Assembly: GCA_028023455.1 (NCBI GenBank)
Contig: JAQFVV010000158.1
Coordinates: 1,554,001 to 1,618,000 of the forward strand
Reading direction: 5' to 3'
Origin: Epiperipatus broadwayi
Lineage: Eukaryota > Onychophora > Udeonychophora > Euonychophora > Peripatidae
DNA length: 64,000 nt
Both the position numbers and the translations under genes were made by a program. Position 1 is the stretch's first letter. Every line of letters begins with the position of its first letter. Below the pieces are notes generated by a model. The model was not told the origin of the DNA, made no database searches, and saw nothing but the letters and a program-made list of their open reading frames with translations. Of this stretch, positions 49,791 through 62,420 are shown piece after piece.

Positions 49791-51789
49791 AAAAATAAAT
49801 ACTGTATTTTAAAACCCTTTTTGATTTTTTTTTTTTTTTTTACATAGCTCTACTTTCAAACAATTTCAACTTCCAAACATATGTCAGGAAACAATTAAGT
49901 TCGTAACTAGGATACTGCCTGTAATTAACGCAGGCGTGTAACTAAAAGTTGTTATATATATATAGTAATGTTTATACCTTAATTTTTTTTATTATTTAAC
50001 AAAACTGCTTGAATAAAATATATGGCCAGAAAAATAATTACATACAGAGTATCCAGAGAAAAGCTTTATTAAATCATAATAGTATGATAAATTTAGCATG
50101 CTTTCGACTACTGAGTAGTCATAAATATAGCACTGATTGTAAGAAAGGCTTGTTATGTTTGTAAAAGAATAATGAAAGTATAAATTTAAATTTTTTAATA
50201 TTTTGCAGCCTCAAAAAAGCAGATAGTTAGTTTTGTATTTGAATTAACTGAAATGGAAGGGGAAAAAGTCACTCAAATATTTGACATTAATCATAAATGA
50301 TGGAAAAGAAAATGAAAAGATGAAAGAGGGAAAAAAAAGATAAAAACAGGCAAAACTCTCCATACTGTAATACCACTCAGTGAAAGCCAGAATAATCAAT
50401 GGATGCAAGAAGATTTGTGCATAAAATCCCTATCTAGTGCCTATTCATCCAATTCCCCAGCCTAGTTTCTAGCTTTTGGCTTTCATCAGTGAGGATCCTT
50501 GGATCTGAGAGCACTGCCTAGTTCTTAGAATGTAATGCAACCCTCCAACAGCCACTTTTTATTTCTACTTAACTACAAAACTACGAGTCTAAAATTGAAA
50601 ACATAATATTTTCAATCCAAGCTCATTAGCTTATATAGTCATATAGGTCTGAAGTCAATTCAGTATCCATACATTTTTGGTGTCTTTAGTTCTTTAATAA
50701 CCATAACCACCACTATCCTATTAAGCAGGATTGGTATTAAACCACTAAACATCACATGATAACCATTTCTTATGCTTACTCAAGCTGTTAAAACAGGCAA
50801 AACTCTCCATACGGTAGTGCCACTCATTGCAATCCAGTGTAATCAATGGATGCAAGAAGGTTTGTGCATAAAATCCCTATCTAATGCCTACTCATGCAAT
50901 ATCCCCAGACTAGTTTCTAGCTTGCTCCTTTCATCAGTGAGGAGCGCTTGGATTTGAGAACACTGCACTTAGATCTTAGGATCTAATGCAACCTTTCAGC
51001 AGTGACCTTTTATTTCTGCTTACTATAAACTATGAACATAGAATAGAAAACATAATATTTTCAATTCAAGCTCATTAGCTTATATAGTCATATAGATCTG
51101 AACTCAGTTCAGTTCCCATACATTTTAGTGTCTTTGTAGTTAAGTAGAGATAAAAGGTGACTGTTGGAGTGTTGCATTAGATCCTAAGATCTAGGTGCAG
51201 TGCTCGCGGATCCAAGGCTACTCACTGATGAAAGCCGCAAGATAGAAATTAATTTGGGGACGTTGAATAAGATAGGGATTTTATGTACAAACCTTCTTGC
51301 ATCCATTGATTACTTTGGCTTGCACTGAATGACACTACTGTATGGATAATTTTTCCTGTTTTAACAGCTTGAGTAAACATAAGAAATGGTGTTCATGTGA
51401 TGTTTAGTGGTTAATACCAATCCTGCCTAATTGGATAATGGTGGATATGGTTATTAAAACCAAAGACAACAAAATGTATGGATACTGAACTGAGTCCAGA
51501 CCTATACGATTATATGAGAATGAGTTTGGATTGAAAATATTATGTTTTCAATTTTTAGACTCATAATTTGGTAGTTAAGTAAGATGTTTACTGGAGGGTT
51601 GCATTAGATCCCAAGATCTAGGTGCAGAGCTCCTAGATCCAAGGCTTCTCACTGATGAAAGCCGCAAGCTAGAAACTAGTCTGGGGATATTGGATGAGTA
51701 GACACTAGATAGGAATTTTATGCACAAACCTTCTTACATACATTGATTACTCTGGTGCACTGAGTGGCACTACTGTATGGAGAGTTTTG

Positions 51790-52423
51790 GGATGATTGTG
51801 TTAAGAGGATTATTGAGTGTTATAGTAGTAAGGAATGGGATAAAAGAATAAATTTATTAATAAAGACTAGGGAGTTAGAGAGATGGTGAAATAGTATGGA
51901 GAGTAAAAAGAGTTTAAATATATATATATATAGAAATAAACAGAATATTAGGTGTGAGTTAATATATGATAATAGTAAGGAAAGTAGTTTATTGTTTAAG
52001 GCTCGAACGGGATCTTTAGCTACAAAAGAATATACATGTAAATGGAAAAATATGGGTGATTTATTTTGTAAATTATGTAAAGAAGGAATAGAAAATATTA
52101 GGCATTTGTTAATTGAATGTAAATGTTTGAAAACAGAAAGGGTACATATACTGAAGTTGTGGAAAAATAAATATGAAAAGAGTGATTATACAGAAAGTGA
52201 ATTATTGGTTTTTATGCTGGGTTTGGGAAAAGATAAGGGGGATTTAGATATAAAGGTTATAGAGTTGACAAAGATTATGTTGTGGAAATGGGATAGAGCA
52301 AATTATGGGTAAATTTAGAGTGGGGAATGTAAAATAAAGTGGCTAACAGGTTTATCTGGGCATAATTGCTGAGATATTCTTGACTTCGTTTAAGGAGAAG
52401 CCATAATACATCACATCACATCC
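51790..52423 (+). mobile_element. 5'-truncated non-LTR retrotransposon inserted in R430
   Basis: The surrounding R430 sequence reads GAGTTTTG up to 51789 and resumes AACAGCTTGAGCAAGCATAA after 52423. In uninterrupted copies these are separated only by CCTGTTTT. The insert encodes the C-terminal end of a LINE protein, then about 100 bases of 3' region ending in a short ACATC-type tandem (AATACATCACATCACATCC). Strong 5' truncation and a simple-repeat 3' end are typical of target-primed reverse transcription. Eight R430 bases appear lost at the junction. Confidence 0.85.
51791..52312 (+). pseudogene. Non-LTR retrotransposon ORF2 C-terminus with zinc knuckle
   Basis: The frame is open from 51791 except for one TGA at 51887-51889, then open from the Met at 51896 for 138 codons to the stop at 52310-52312. 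The later part has FKARTGSLATKEYTCKW, then a C-x2-C-x8-H-x4-C knuckle (Cys58, Cys61, His70, Cys75 counted from that Met) in FCKLCKEGIENIRHLLIEC. This CCHC placement after the reverse transcriptase and close to the end is standard for several non-LTR clades. The reverse transcriptase and endonuclease domains are missing through truncation. Only one stop suggests fairly recent insertion. The clade cannot be named from this piece. Confidence 0.8.
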
Positions 52424-52490
52424 TAAACAGCTTGAGCAAGCATAAGAAATGGTAATCACGTGATGTTTAGTGATTTAAAAGATAAAAAAG

Positions 52491-54882
52491 TTAAAACAAA
52501 AATAAAAAGAAAGGCTTGATGCCAGCTTTACTAGGAATATAGTTAAAAGATTGGAATTGTGAATTTGTTATCTGTGAGATCAAGCAAGTAGTGGACAACC
52601 AATATTTGTATTGTACAACTGTCATGATGATAATGAACTTTTGCTTAAAGGCTTCAAATCTGACTATGATCAAGGTTCTGAGAATAATTATCCATTGACT
52701 AATATGGAATTATAACAGAAACTTGGAATTATTATTTGTTAAATGTCATATATAATTGTGTTGATCCCTATTTAAATTTCTTAGCTAATTGAATTTTGAT
52801 AAATTAATGCTGAAATATAAATTAAGCTAAGATTGTTCTATTCTCTTATAGATGGTTATTTTTAATGTGAAGATAAGGTACCAAAAAGTATTGAACTATG
52901 ATGTAAAATAATATTAGAATATGTGTTGAAAAATGCAAAATTTCAGTATTGAACTGTGTAAATAATATTAGAATATGTGTTGAAAAATGAAAAATTTTAT
53001 GAATTAATATTTTTATTTCTTAATTAAATTCTTGTTAAGTGTGAAATGTTTGAATAAACTGTATTATTAGATTTATTAATATATATAATAATTAAAACAA
53101 GTTATAAATTTCATAACTTGCTTTTGAGCTTGCATTTTATGATCACTAGATGGAGCTTTGCCAATAGCTCTAAACAAGCTTTGTTTATGTAAGGCACTTA
53201 TGTAAACAAAACTTTAGAGCTATTGGTAAAGCTCCATCTAGTGATCATATATATATAGTGTTTATTTCTCATATTTGAATAAAAATGTATACTATAGAAT
53301 AGCCTATAGTCTATTGGAAATTTTGATACACATTAAATTACAGTATATCAAAGCTTATTACAAAACGTGTGTGTGTATTTGATCAGAGATTTAAATAAAG
53401 AGTTCATGTAGACTTGTAAACATATAGTGTATATAAAAAAGAAATCCATAAATTGCCAACTTTATGTTTGCAATTTGAAAAAATAAATATAACAGACAAT
53501 TTAGCTTTCTGATTGATAGGTAAATGGCTGTCTAGTATTTTTTCTTGTAGTGAATCTACCTTAGGTTTTATATAGTACATGTAAAATAATCATGGTTAAG
53601 AAACACATGTCTGACTTTTCACACTTCCTTAAGATTATTTTTAAAATGATAGTAAAATTATTCTGAAAATAACAATGCTGTTAAAAAAAAATATTACCAC
53701 TAAATTTAAAAATAATTGTCATTTCTTTAATAAATTATAACTAGGACATATAGTGGTGTATCTATCCTTCCCTTAATAATTTATCACATTTTTAAAAGTG
53801 AAAAACAGGGCTTCTTAAAACTAAAAAGTATTGAATAACTTCTTGAATGCACACAACTTTAACAGTAAATAATTTAAAAAACACCACATAAATAATAAAT
53901 TATACCAATAATAGCATTTTATTCAAATAATAAGCATACGATTTAATAGCAGTATTATTTATTTTAGAGGATCATCATATTCAGTTATCTATGGTATTAT
54001 TTTTTAAAAATATTAATAAAAAATTATATATTTATATAGCAATTGTATATGATTTTTTTACTATTATTTATTATAATTTATATGAAAGAACAGCATAATG
54101 GACTTCATTAATTTCAATTTTTGATGATATCAAAGTATAAAATGTTTTAACATTATAATCCAATCAGTATATAATTTAAGTATGAAAGATAGTAAAATTA
54201 ATGAACACAATACTAAATTATTTTCATCATTTAGACTGATTACAAAATGTTTACTTTAAAAAAAGACTTAATCTTTAAATGTAATGATAGGAAAATAATC
54301 ACTAAATAATCATTTTGATATCTATGTTTATTGTCCAATTTCACATAACTATCTATGAAATGTTAATTTATATGAAACATTACATTATCATGATATAACT
54401 AATGATTTTGTAGAAATGAAAAATAAATTTTATGAAATAATTGTACTTTACTATTATAATGATCAGCCTATGAGGTGACCTTTACCTGGAAAATGTTCTA
54501 ATTCTTGTCACTCATCACACTTTTCACTACTATAAATATTTCTCTTAATTCTGACTAAATTGTGATGAAGCATGAAAGTTCCTCCATGTATAATTATAAT
54601 CAATCTTCCCTCATGTATGTAGCACAAAAAATTAATAAAATAATGACAAAAGAATATTTACTTTTAAGTGAATTAGACAACAAAACAAATAAATCAGTTA
54701 ACATACTTATTAATACAAATCAAATAATATATTTCAATAACTTCATATTCATCACATTAACAGCGCTGAAGTTAAAGTAAATAAACTGACAAAAGAGATG
54801 ATTGCTTATGATGTACTCTTAACAAATTACAATGCCAAATATCCAAATTTCTATTGGATTATAAAAAAAATTGGTACTCATT
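52491..54882. other. AT-rich non-coding stretch
   Basis: There is a local duplication (AATATTAGAATATGTGTTGA occurs twice at 52911-52983) and the hairpin at 53140-53247. No exon or RNA gene recognised. Confidence 0.5.
53140..53247. repeat. Palindrome with about 50-bp arms
   Basis: TGATCACTAGATGGAGCTTT plus GCCAATAGCTCTAAA on the left is mirrored by TTTAGAGCTATTGGTAAAGC and TCCATCTAGTGATCA on the right. CTTTGTTTATGTAAG/CTTATGTAAACAAAA lies near the centre and the loop is very short. Few mismatches. Confidence 0.88.
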
Positions 54883-56195
54883 ATATTCTGTATGCATGGT
54901 TCACAATTCCAAGCATAATAGATCATATATTACTAAGGATCTAATTTTTATTTATATGTCCATGTGACACATTTAAATAATGGTATTACAGATTAAAAAG
55001 TTAATATGAAAAACTATTATGATATAGAATACTTAGTTATGACAATGAAATTTATTCAATGTTAGGTGTAAAGTCACCATAATAAAATAGCTAAAGAGAG
55101 TTCTCATAAAAATTTTTGATACTAATTACTTAGCCAGGCTTGGCTGCTTGATGGAGTTCTGGCTAGCCAAGAACACCTACAAATGCGAGACTTATGGCTA
55201 AGAAAACAGTTCTGTTTATCTTAGCCATTGCAGTCTGACTCACTAAGAATTGTCACACTGTCCCCACCCTTCCCTACACAACTTGGAATGTGCAAAACAT
55301 TGGCAAAGGTAGGGCCGAGCTCACACAAAAACTCAAGCTTTCATGAGAAAATATACAAGACAGATAAAATGGTGCATTGTGGCAAGGTATTTGATTCACA
55401 CACTTTCCAAAATAAAAGGTTGTGATTCTATGACATAAATCAGTAAAAAAAAAAAACGCAAGTTGAAAAAGTCAAAAGTTTTGATCTTATTTTTATTTTT
55501 GGGGAGTGGAGGGAGGTGGGTTGAGAAATACTTTGTCGTTACTGAGACAAAAGTTATTTTTGGTTTGTTATTATTTTTAAAAAAAGGTAATAGAAATTGT
55601 TTTTAAAAATAAAAGTTTTACTACATCAGCGGTAAAGATGTGTTTCTGTATAATTTTTATTATTGTAATTTGTTAGTAGGAAGGGGGGTAAAAAAACCTA
55701 AAAATAAAAAATTAAAGACATAGTAGAAAAAAATAAAAGGATAAAAAAATTTAATTAATAGTAAAAGTTGTTGTTAAAAATCGCTAAGTAGAAATTGCGA
55801 ATTACAAATAAAGCCAAAAAAAAGTTGCCATATTTTAAAAATCGCAGCCCAGTAACATTACATTGTATTGTTTGTGATGCCATCAAGCGACCAAGCCCAG
55901 CTAAGTAATTAGTACCAAAAATTTTTATGAGAACTCTCTTTAGCTATTTTATTATGGCCACTTTACACCTAACATTGAATGAATTTCATTGTCATAAATG
56001 AGTATTCTATATCATAAGTTTTTCATATTAACTTTTTAATCTGCAATACCATTATTTAAATGTGTCACATGGATGTAAGTGCACACGATATTATCTAATT
56101 CTCTAATTACTTTATGTACATTTAAATAAGAATTAGATCCTTATTAATATGTGATCTATTATACTTGGGATTGTGAACCATGCATGTAGAATATC
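54883..56195. repeat. Large fold-back element, arms about 270-320 bp
   Basis: The left arm 54883-55155 and right arm about 55871-56195 are reverse complements with moderate divergence. ATGCATGGTTCACAATTCC pairs with GGGATTGTGAACCATGCAT, ATTCAATGTTAGGTGTAAAG with CTTTACACCTAACATTGAAT (reading right to left), and AGAGAGTTCTCATAAAAATT with TTTTATGAGAACTCTCT. The right arm has an extra insertion of about 45 bases near 56080-56125. The ~715-bp spacer holds GC-richer sequence at 55140-55440 without a recognised protein. It ends 11 bases before the transposon at 56207. Confidence 0.85.
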
Positions 56196-56206
56196 TTATA
56201 ATTTTA

Positions 56207-57878
56207 GGTTGTTTTCTCATCCCTGGTGTTCACCACAGGATGGCGTTGATGCTAATCAAAAACATATACATATAACGATTCCGGGCCGGATATAAATGAT
56301 CGATTTGATATAAAAAGATCTGATTTCTTAGATTTGTAATAAAATATTCTAGTAACTAATAGTATTATATGATGTTAGTCTTTCATTTATTTATAAATGT
56401 TTATTAATCTTATATTGTTTTTGAGTTGTGTGTGTGTCTTTAAAGTTACGGTGTTTTTCTAATTTTTTTTTTTTTTTTGACTATGTGTGTCTTTTTAAAG
56501 TTATGGTCTTTTTTTTTTGCAAGAGTAAATCAATAATTTTATTCAAAAGCAATACGTAATAAATAAATGTTGATTAATCTTAGATTGTTTTTTAGTTTGT
56601 GTGTGTGTCTTTAAAGTTACGGGGCTTTTTCTAATTTTTTTGGGACTTTATGTGGTTTTTTTTTTTTTTAAAGTTACGGTATTTTTTGTCAAGAGTAAAT
56701 CAATCATTTTATTCAAAAGTAATACGTAATTCTAAATCTATCAAAAGTAACATAATTTATATACTACAATTTAGAATTGATACCCGACTACTATTAGTAA
56801 GGACCATCATTGAAAGACTCGATTGAAAAATGATACCCAACTAATTGGCTTTCTTTTTTTGGGGACAGTAATGAATCAGAAAGTGGGTTGTTTTTGTTAA
56901 CTCTGTCTATATAAAAAGGGTACCGTTATTGAAATAGTAAATTTAAAAATGATAGCCGACTAAGTTGCATTTCTTTTGACAGTAATTAATCAGAAAGTGG
57001 GTTTCTTTTTTTTTTTTGGTAAATCTTATATATATATAAAAACCCGTAATTCAAATACTCCATTGAAAAATCAAACCTCGTTGAATTTGCTTTTTTTTTT
57101 TTTTTAAGACAGTAATTAATCAGGAACTGGGTTGTTTTTGTTAGTGTGTAGATATAAAAACTAATCTTATTTTGAAATAATAAATGTAAAAAAAAAAAAA
57201 GTAATACCCGACTAATTTTCTTTTTTGGACAAGTAATTACTAATAATTAGACATTGGTTTGTTTTTGTTTGTGCGTATATATATAGCAAAAGTAACCGGT
57301 CACGGACGAATTCTCGTGAAAACGGTACTTTTCGCGTGATCCTTCAAATTTTTTCTGTTCGGCACCCTTAAAAGCAATTTTTGAGGGTTACCCCTTCGTA
57401 ATGGAATCTTCAGGACATTATTACTAAACTTACAACAGTAAAATAAGTTACTACACATTAAAAAAAATAGTCATCTTATCAAATTTTAAAAAACTACGAC
57501 TGCTTCAAATACACACACTCTCACACGAAACTACAGAGAAAATAGATATTCTACTATTGCGAGAAAATGATGAACAAAATCGACTACTACGGCAACCGAT
57601 AAAGGCATTCCTTTTTCTTTGCTTTTAGCATAGAAAAAATAAAGCCATAACCAGCAGCCGGCAGGAACTCTTTCTGTGTTTTATCATAGAAAGAAGTCTC
57701 TTTGTGTTGGCTTCTATCGCCACCGCCTCCGTCCAACATAACGTGAGGACTCTTCTTTGTTGATAATGTAGAAAAATTCCTCTTTTGTTGGGTGAAGGCC
57801 GGTGAAACGGTATATTTCTAGGAATTAACCTAGAAATAGCGACATCTCGAGGTGAACACCAGGGATGAGAAAACAACC
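56207..57878. mobile_element. Non-autonomous DNA transposon with TIRs and 8-bp TSD, copy 2
   Basis: The left end GGTTGTTTTCTCATCCCTGG (continuing TGTTCACC) is the exact reverse complement of the right end. The 8-bp direct repeat TAATTTTA flanks it (56199-56206 and 57879-57886). After the left terminus, TAATCAAAAACATATACAT and GATTCCGGGCCGG match the same positions in the 5242-7778 copy (TAATCAAAAACACATTAAT, GTTTCCGGGCCAG). Near the right end TTTGCTTTTAGCAT and GAAACGGTATATTTCTAG are also shared. The interior consists of AT/T-rich subrepeats such as TTTAAAGTTACGG and CAGTAATTAATCAGAAAGTG. It encodes no recognised protein. Confidence 0.87.
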
Positions 57879-57886
57879 TAATTTTA

Positions 57887-59040
57887 TATGTGTTACATGA
57901 AAGATAATGTAATTCATCCTATATCCCCCACTCCATTATATATAAAGAGATACAGATGAGACATGCATGAGAAAGCACATTTACTTAAATCACATTTAAA
58001 TTCTGATTAGATGGATGTGACTTGAATTCTTGCTATCAATATATCACAATGATACATATCTCTTAATAAATCTGTCTGCAGTTCAGATGTATGCATAAAT
58101 AATTATGTCCATATAATATCATTACATCAATACATGCTGTAATCATCATATACCAGATTTCCTCTGTAATGTATGGAATATATTAATTATATAAACAGTG
58201 AGCATAAAGCATATCATTATTTAGCATAGGAGCAGGAATACTTCATCTGGATATATATTCTCAAGACAGAACAATATAAAACCCAATTATTGATAGAATC
58301 CTTATTTCAGACTTTAAATAACTTAAAATATTCACCCAGTCTTTAACATTAACTACATATGTAAGTAATATCTCAAATTCAACATCTCCATAAATAAGAA
58401 CAGATAAGTTCACACATTTGAATTACTTAAGTCACATTATTTTAAAACAAAATTCTAGAAAGTTATAGCAAACATTAACATGTATACCAATAAATTTCAA
58501 ATAATTATTTAAATTTAAGTCATTCATGCTGTCTAAAAATCTTAACTGCTGGTCCTTTCTCTTTCTGCCTTTCATCTTTTTTGGTTTAAATTTATGCAGG
58601 ATTGTTACGATATTCAAGGCAGAATTGTTTATATTTTCCAAGTAGAATTCTATTAATTTCATCAATTTAATTAATAAATATTTTATTCTTTTAATAATGT
58701 TAATCGTAAATAAACTTATGTAAAGCTTTCATTATCTAAGCATAAAATTAAAATATTATTTAAAATCTTAAATGTTTAAAAAATATTAGTTATTAATTTA
58801 TTATTATGAAATATATCAAACTTATAAAACACATTAAAATGTATGTTATAACAATAAACGATATGTATAATATTTCTATACTAAAAGTTCACCCATCTTT
58901 AAATTGTTTATATATAATTTTAAAATGACATGCGAATATGGGGATGTCAATGTGGCATCCTGTTTTAAATTGAAACAATCTCGGAGTTGTAACATGAAGC
59001 ATTCTTTATTTATTTATTTTCATAGTTCTGGTATATATAT
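57887..59040. other. AT-rich non-coding stretch
   Basis: No exon, RNA gene or bounded repeat recognised. Confidence 0.5.
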
Positions 59041-61600
59041 TGTACCGGTCGAAAATGTATGTCCATCCAACAAGACTTAGAATCTAAGCAAAAGTACCCC
59101 GAATCCAATCATGCCCGAGATACACAGGTCAGGAGCAATCATGAATTCTAACCTATTTGCCCATTCCCCAAATCTATAACACTACGGACAACAGCCTACG
59201 GTGATACTACATAAATTAATTATTTCCGGGCCCGGTACTACATCATTTTGCATGAGAACTCAGCTGATAATGATGATGATGAGAGATTGAGTGAACCCAA
59301 GATATGTTAAAACATACATAAATATAAATATTAATGAGATTTTAACAACTGGATTAAGTTTAAAAACATATAAATATTTATTTTGACAAAAATTCAAGAT
59401 TTTATATATATTCAACTTCACGCATTTAAAACTTTAATTTGGTTACAAATATTTGACGATCTTTTTACCATTATTTTATTTTAATAGATATCAATTTAGT
59501 GCGGCGGTTATAATACTAACGTATATTTCAAATAGGATTTTATTCAATGTACAAAAATAAATTTATCTGGGTGATTAGTAGATGTTTATACATTTAAAAA
59601 ACATATAAAGATATGACAATAATAGAGTTTCGTTGTTTGTACGATTTCATATGATGCCCTTGGCATTTGACACATAGTTTTATTTTCATTTATAGCATTT
59701 ATTGACAACAGTAAAATGAGGATACATTGTGATCAAAATATACTTAAAAACATTTATTTATTTTACATTTTCGACATTTCAAAATAGAATATAGCGAAAC
59801 TATAATTGCAGGAACAGCTTATTCAATAAAGGGGAGGGCAGCTTCATGAGAGGTTGGATTTAAACTCCAACTAAAAATATTACAAAGAGAAAACGTTTCA
59901 TTATTACATATCATTACGATTTATTTTGTCAAACAGGCTAAAAGAAAAACGAACTATAGAAAATTGCGGTGTTAGCATAATGGCCGAATATTTGCGGATC
60001 CAATATTTTGAAGTGCTTCATCATATTACGGAAAAAACAGTCTAGCCGACTTGCCACCCCACATTTTGTGGAATTGGTTAACAAAAGATCCTCAGATGGA
60101 GATACAATGGGTCGAACTTTTCCAGAATTATCCTATGCATTGCTCTCATTACGCGAGTATATATATATGGTCTAGGGACATTCATCGCCCTGTTTACGAC
60201 CTGAAGTGAAGAAGAGACGACTCGGGCATTCCGACGCACGTCTCTAGATAAAGCTTAGTAATATGAAAAATGGCCTATGCTAACAACACTTTTAAAAATA
60301 AGAATATGAAATCATTCAGTTTAAATATTAACCTAAAGCCTTAAATGGTTTAACAAATACGCAATGATATGTTAAAATAAAGTCATTTATCAAAAGTTAA
60401 AACTATTAATAATGAAGCGTGCATTTGCTCCCCCTTCTTGAATCACTATTTTATTTAAATATATAAAAAAACTAAAATTCATGTACTTAAAAGTGCGAAC
60501 AACAAAATAGAATTTGTTCACCAGCCTTTTTGGTGATGATGATGAACAAAGAAATTAATAAAACTAATGTACACCAAAATCCATCCCAGATTGAAAAATA
60601 TTTATACATTTTGTATAATATTTTAAATGAAAAAAAAAAACATATATTCATTTTACAAGAAAAACTCAGACCTACAAACTATTTAGAAACAAATAAATAA
60701 GAACTCATTGATCCCCCCCCCCTCTAAGTTCGTAAAACCGGGTTTGATTTGCATTTAAAAATAAAAGTTTAGTGAAAAATATAAAAATATCAGTTAAAAT
60801 AAATTATAACCACACTAATTTATAAACAAAATTAAGAAGCGTGAGCTGAATGAAATGTTTTATAGTAGTATTAATTTATGCTATAGAGAAAAGAAATAAT
60901 TATTCGTTTTAACGTACTTGCCGATGAGTGAGTTAAAGAGATTAAATATATAGAAAACATTAATTTAAAGAGAGTTTACAAGTTATAATTTAGGTAATAC
61001 GATTATAATGACTTTGGGCTGGTTACCTCAGCATTCTAGGGAATACAAACGAATTTTGTATGGCAGACAGTATTCTTTGACATGTCTCTTGGCCTCGGCG
61101 GTTCTTGGATGGCACGGGAACACTTGAATGGTAGAAGCTACATCATGCACGGCGAAGATTGGAGCCGAAGACGGAGGAAGGCAGCTGAAGCTCCTCAAAA
61201 ATTACATAGACGTGAAGTCGATTAAAGACTATTGACCTAACTCTCTTTCTGGCACAATAGATTTTTAGGCCCTATTTATACAAAACTTTGAGGTGTTCCA
61301 AGAATGTTTTTTAATTAAACTTCTTATCTTTAATTAACAGAAATATTTTAGCTATTGTTAGTGGAGATGGAATCGTTAGATAACTGTCCAAAAATAATTT
61401 CAAATCAATTTCCAGATTGGAAATAGATTTGATAAAAAATGTTAATCTCTAATTAAAATCAATTAGCTTTGTTTTAAATTTTACTTTAATTTAAAAATTC
61501 CTTTTTAATCATGAAACAAAGTAATGTTCCCACCTCTTTAATTATTCTTGGACGTTCATCTTCCATCTTGAATATTTGTATACTTATATGAAGAAAATAT
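59041..61600 (+). mobile_element. LTR-like repeat, forward orientation, start at 59041
   Basis: It starts TGTACCGGTCGAAAATGTAT. The first ~170 bases match the - strand of 10540-10716 closely (ATGTCCATCCAACAAGA, AAAGTACCCCGAATCCAATC). GC-richer patches lie at 60000-60250 and 61010-61210. The second, starting at a GGGCTGGTTACCTC block, matches the position and order of a similar patch near 15820 in the 14126 copy. A later AGGCCCTATTTATACAAAAC resembles the 3' part of the 41570-43740 repeat. No retroviral open frame is present and the right boundary is approximate. Confidence 0.5.
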
Positions 61601-62420
61601 TTATAAAATAAATAACACATAGTTAAGAAAAAAAAATACAAAATTATTCAAAAGATTTGTTTGTGCTTATATATATATATAAAAGCTCCGTTAATATATG
61701 TATATATCTGAGTCGCATCCATAAAAGTCAATGTTTAAAATTAAAGAAAATTTTTATTTGAGATTTATATTTATAAACTTTTATAGACGCTTCTCAGAAA
61801 TATACATATAGTTTATATACATGTGACAAAAAAACAGTGGGTTAAGTGGTAAACCAGTGGAACCCGATCTTGGGCTAAGATCGACTGCTACAATATATAT
61901 ATAGTAGATATTGATAGTAGATCCTTTTTTTTTTTATTTTTTGGAATTTTATATATGATATTTGATGTTAACAATCTTTTTAAAGATAATTCTTTAATTA
62001 CTTTTGTTGTTATAGAGGATAAAGTATCCCATGTTTTTTTGCTAAAGCATTTTAAAAATATTATATATGAACTTGGTTCCTATATCCAATAAGAATCCTG
62101 CTAAGTAACTTGCCATGAGCTTTAGAAATTGCAAGAAAGCTAATTTTATTCTATACTTTTGTTAAAATTATATTTTAACTATTGCAATTTTAGAATGCTG
62201 CAGACTTGAATTCATTATAATAATTTTAGAATACTGACTCTCTTAAATTCCTTAGAAATGCAGCTTTATATAATTTTTTTAAAAAATAATGTCACTCATA
62301 ATACATGGTTCACTTGCCTGTTTCATTCAGGAATTAATTTTTTTTTTGTTATGTGTTTTATAAGTTTTAAAACATTAATTCCACATTATTATTACTTATT
62401 TTTAATAGTTAAAATTACCT
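61601..62420. other. AT-rich non-coding stretch
   Basis: Nothing recognised beyond TA microsatellite runs. Confidence 0.5.

Larger units (their letters stand above)
48378..49921 (+). mobile_element. Tigger/pogo-type DNA transposon, internally deleted
   Basis: The ends are CAGACAATCCCCTATTTGTG on the left and, read inward on the - strand, CAGGCAGTATCCTAGTTACG on the right. They match the Tigger terminal type beginning CAGGCAGTCCCC. TA dinucleotides flank both ends (48376-48377 and 49922-49923), as expected for Tc1/mariner/pogo insertion. Transposase fragments in + orientation occupy about 49060-49790. A piece of the R430 repeat is nested at about 48600-48718. The element is non-autonomous and old. 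Confidence 0.85.
50342..52490. repeat. R430 cluster: two forward then two reverse units (copy C)
   Basis: Forward unit 1 is 50342 to about 50785 and forward unit 2 about 50785-51138. Each begins AAAACAGGCAAAACTCTCC and contains TTGTGCATAAAATCCCTAT and TCTTAG-AT-TAATGCAACC. At 51138 the sequence flips: reverse unit 1 runs to about 51370, reverse unit 2 to 51789, resuming at about 52424-52490. Reverse units carry CATTAGATCC-AAGATCTAGG, CTCACTGATGAAAGCCGCAA and ATACCAATCCTGCCTAAT. Unit length is about 430 bp. The second reverse unit is split by a LINE fragment. Confidence 0.85.
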
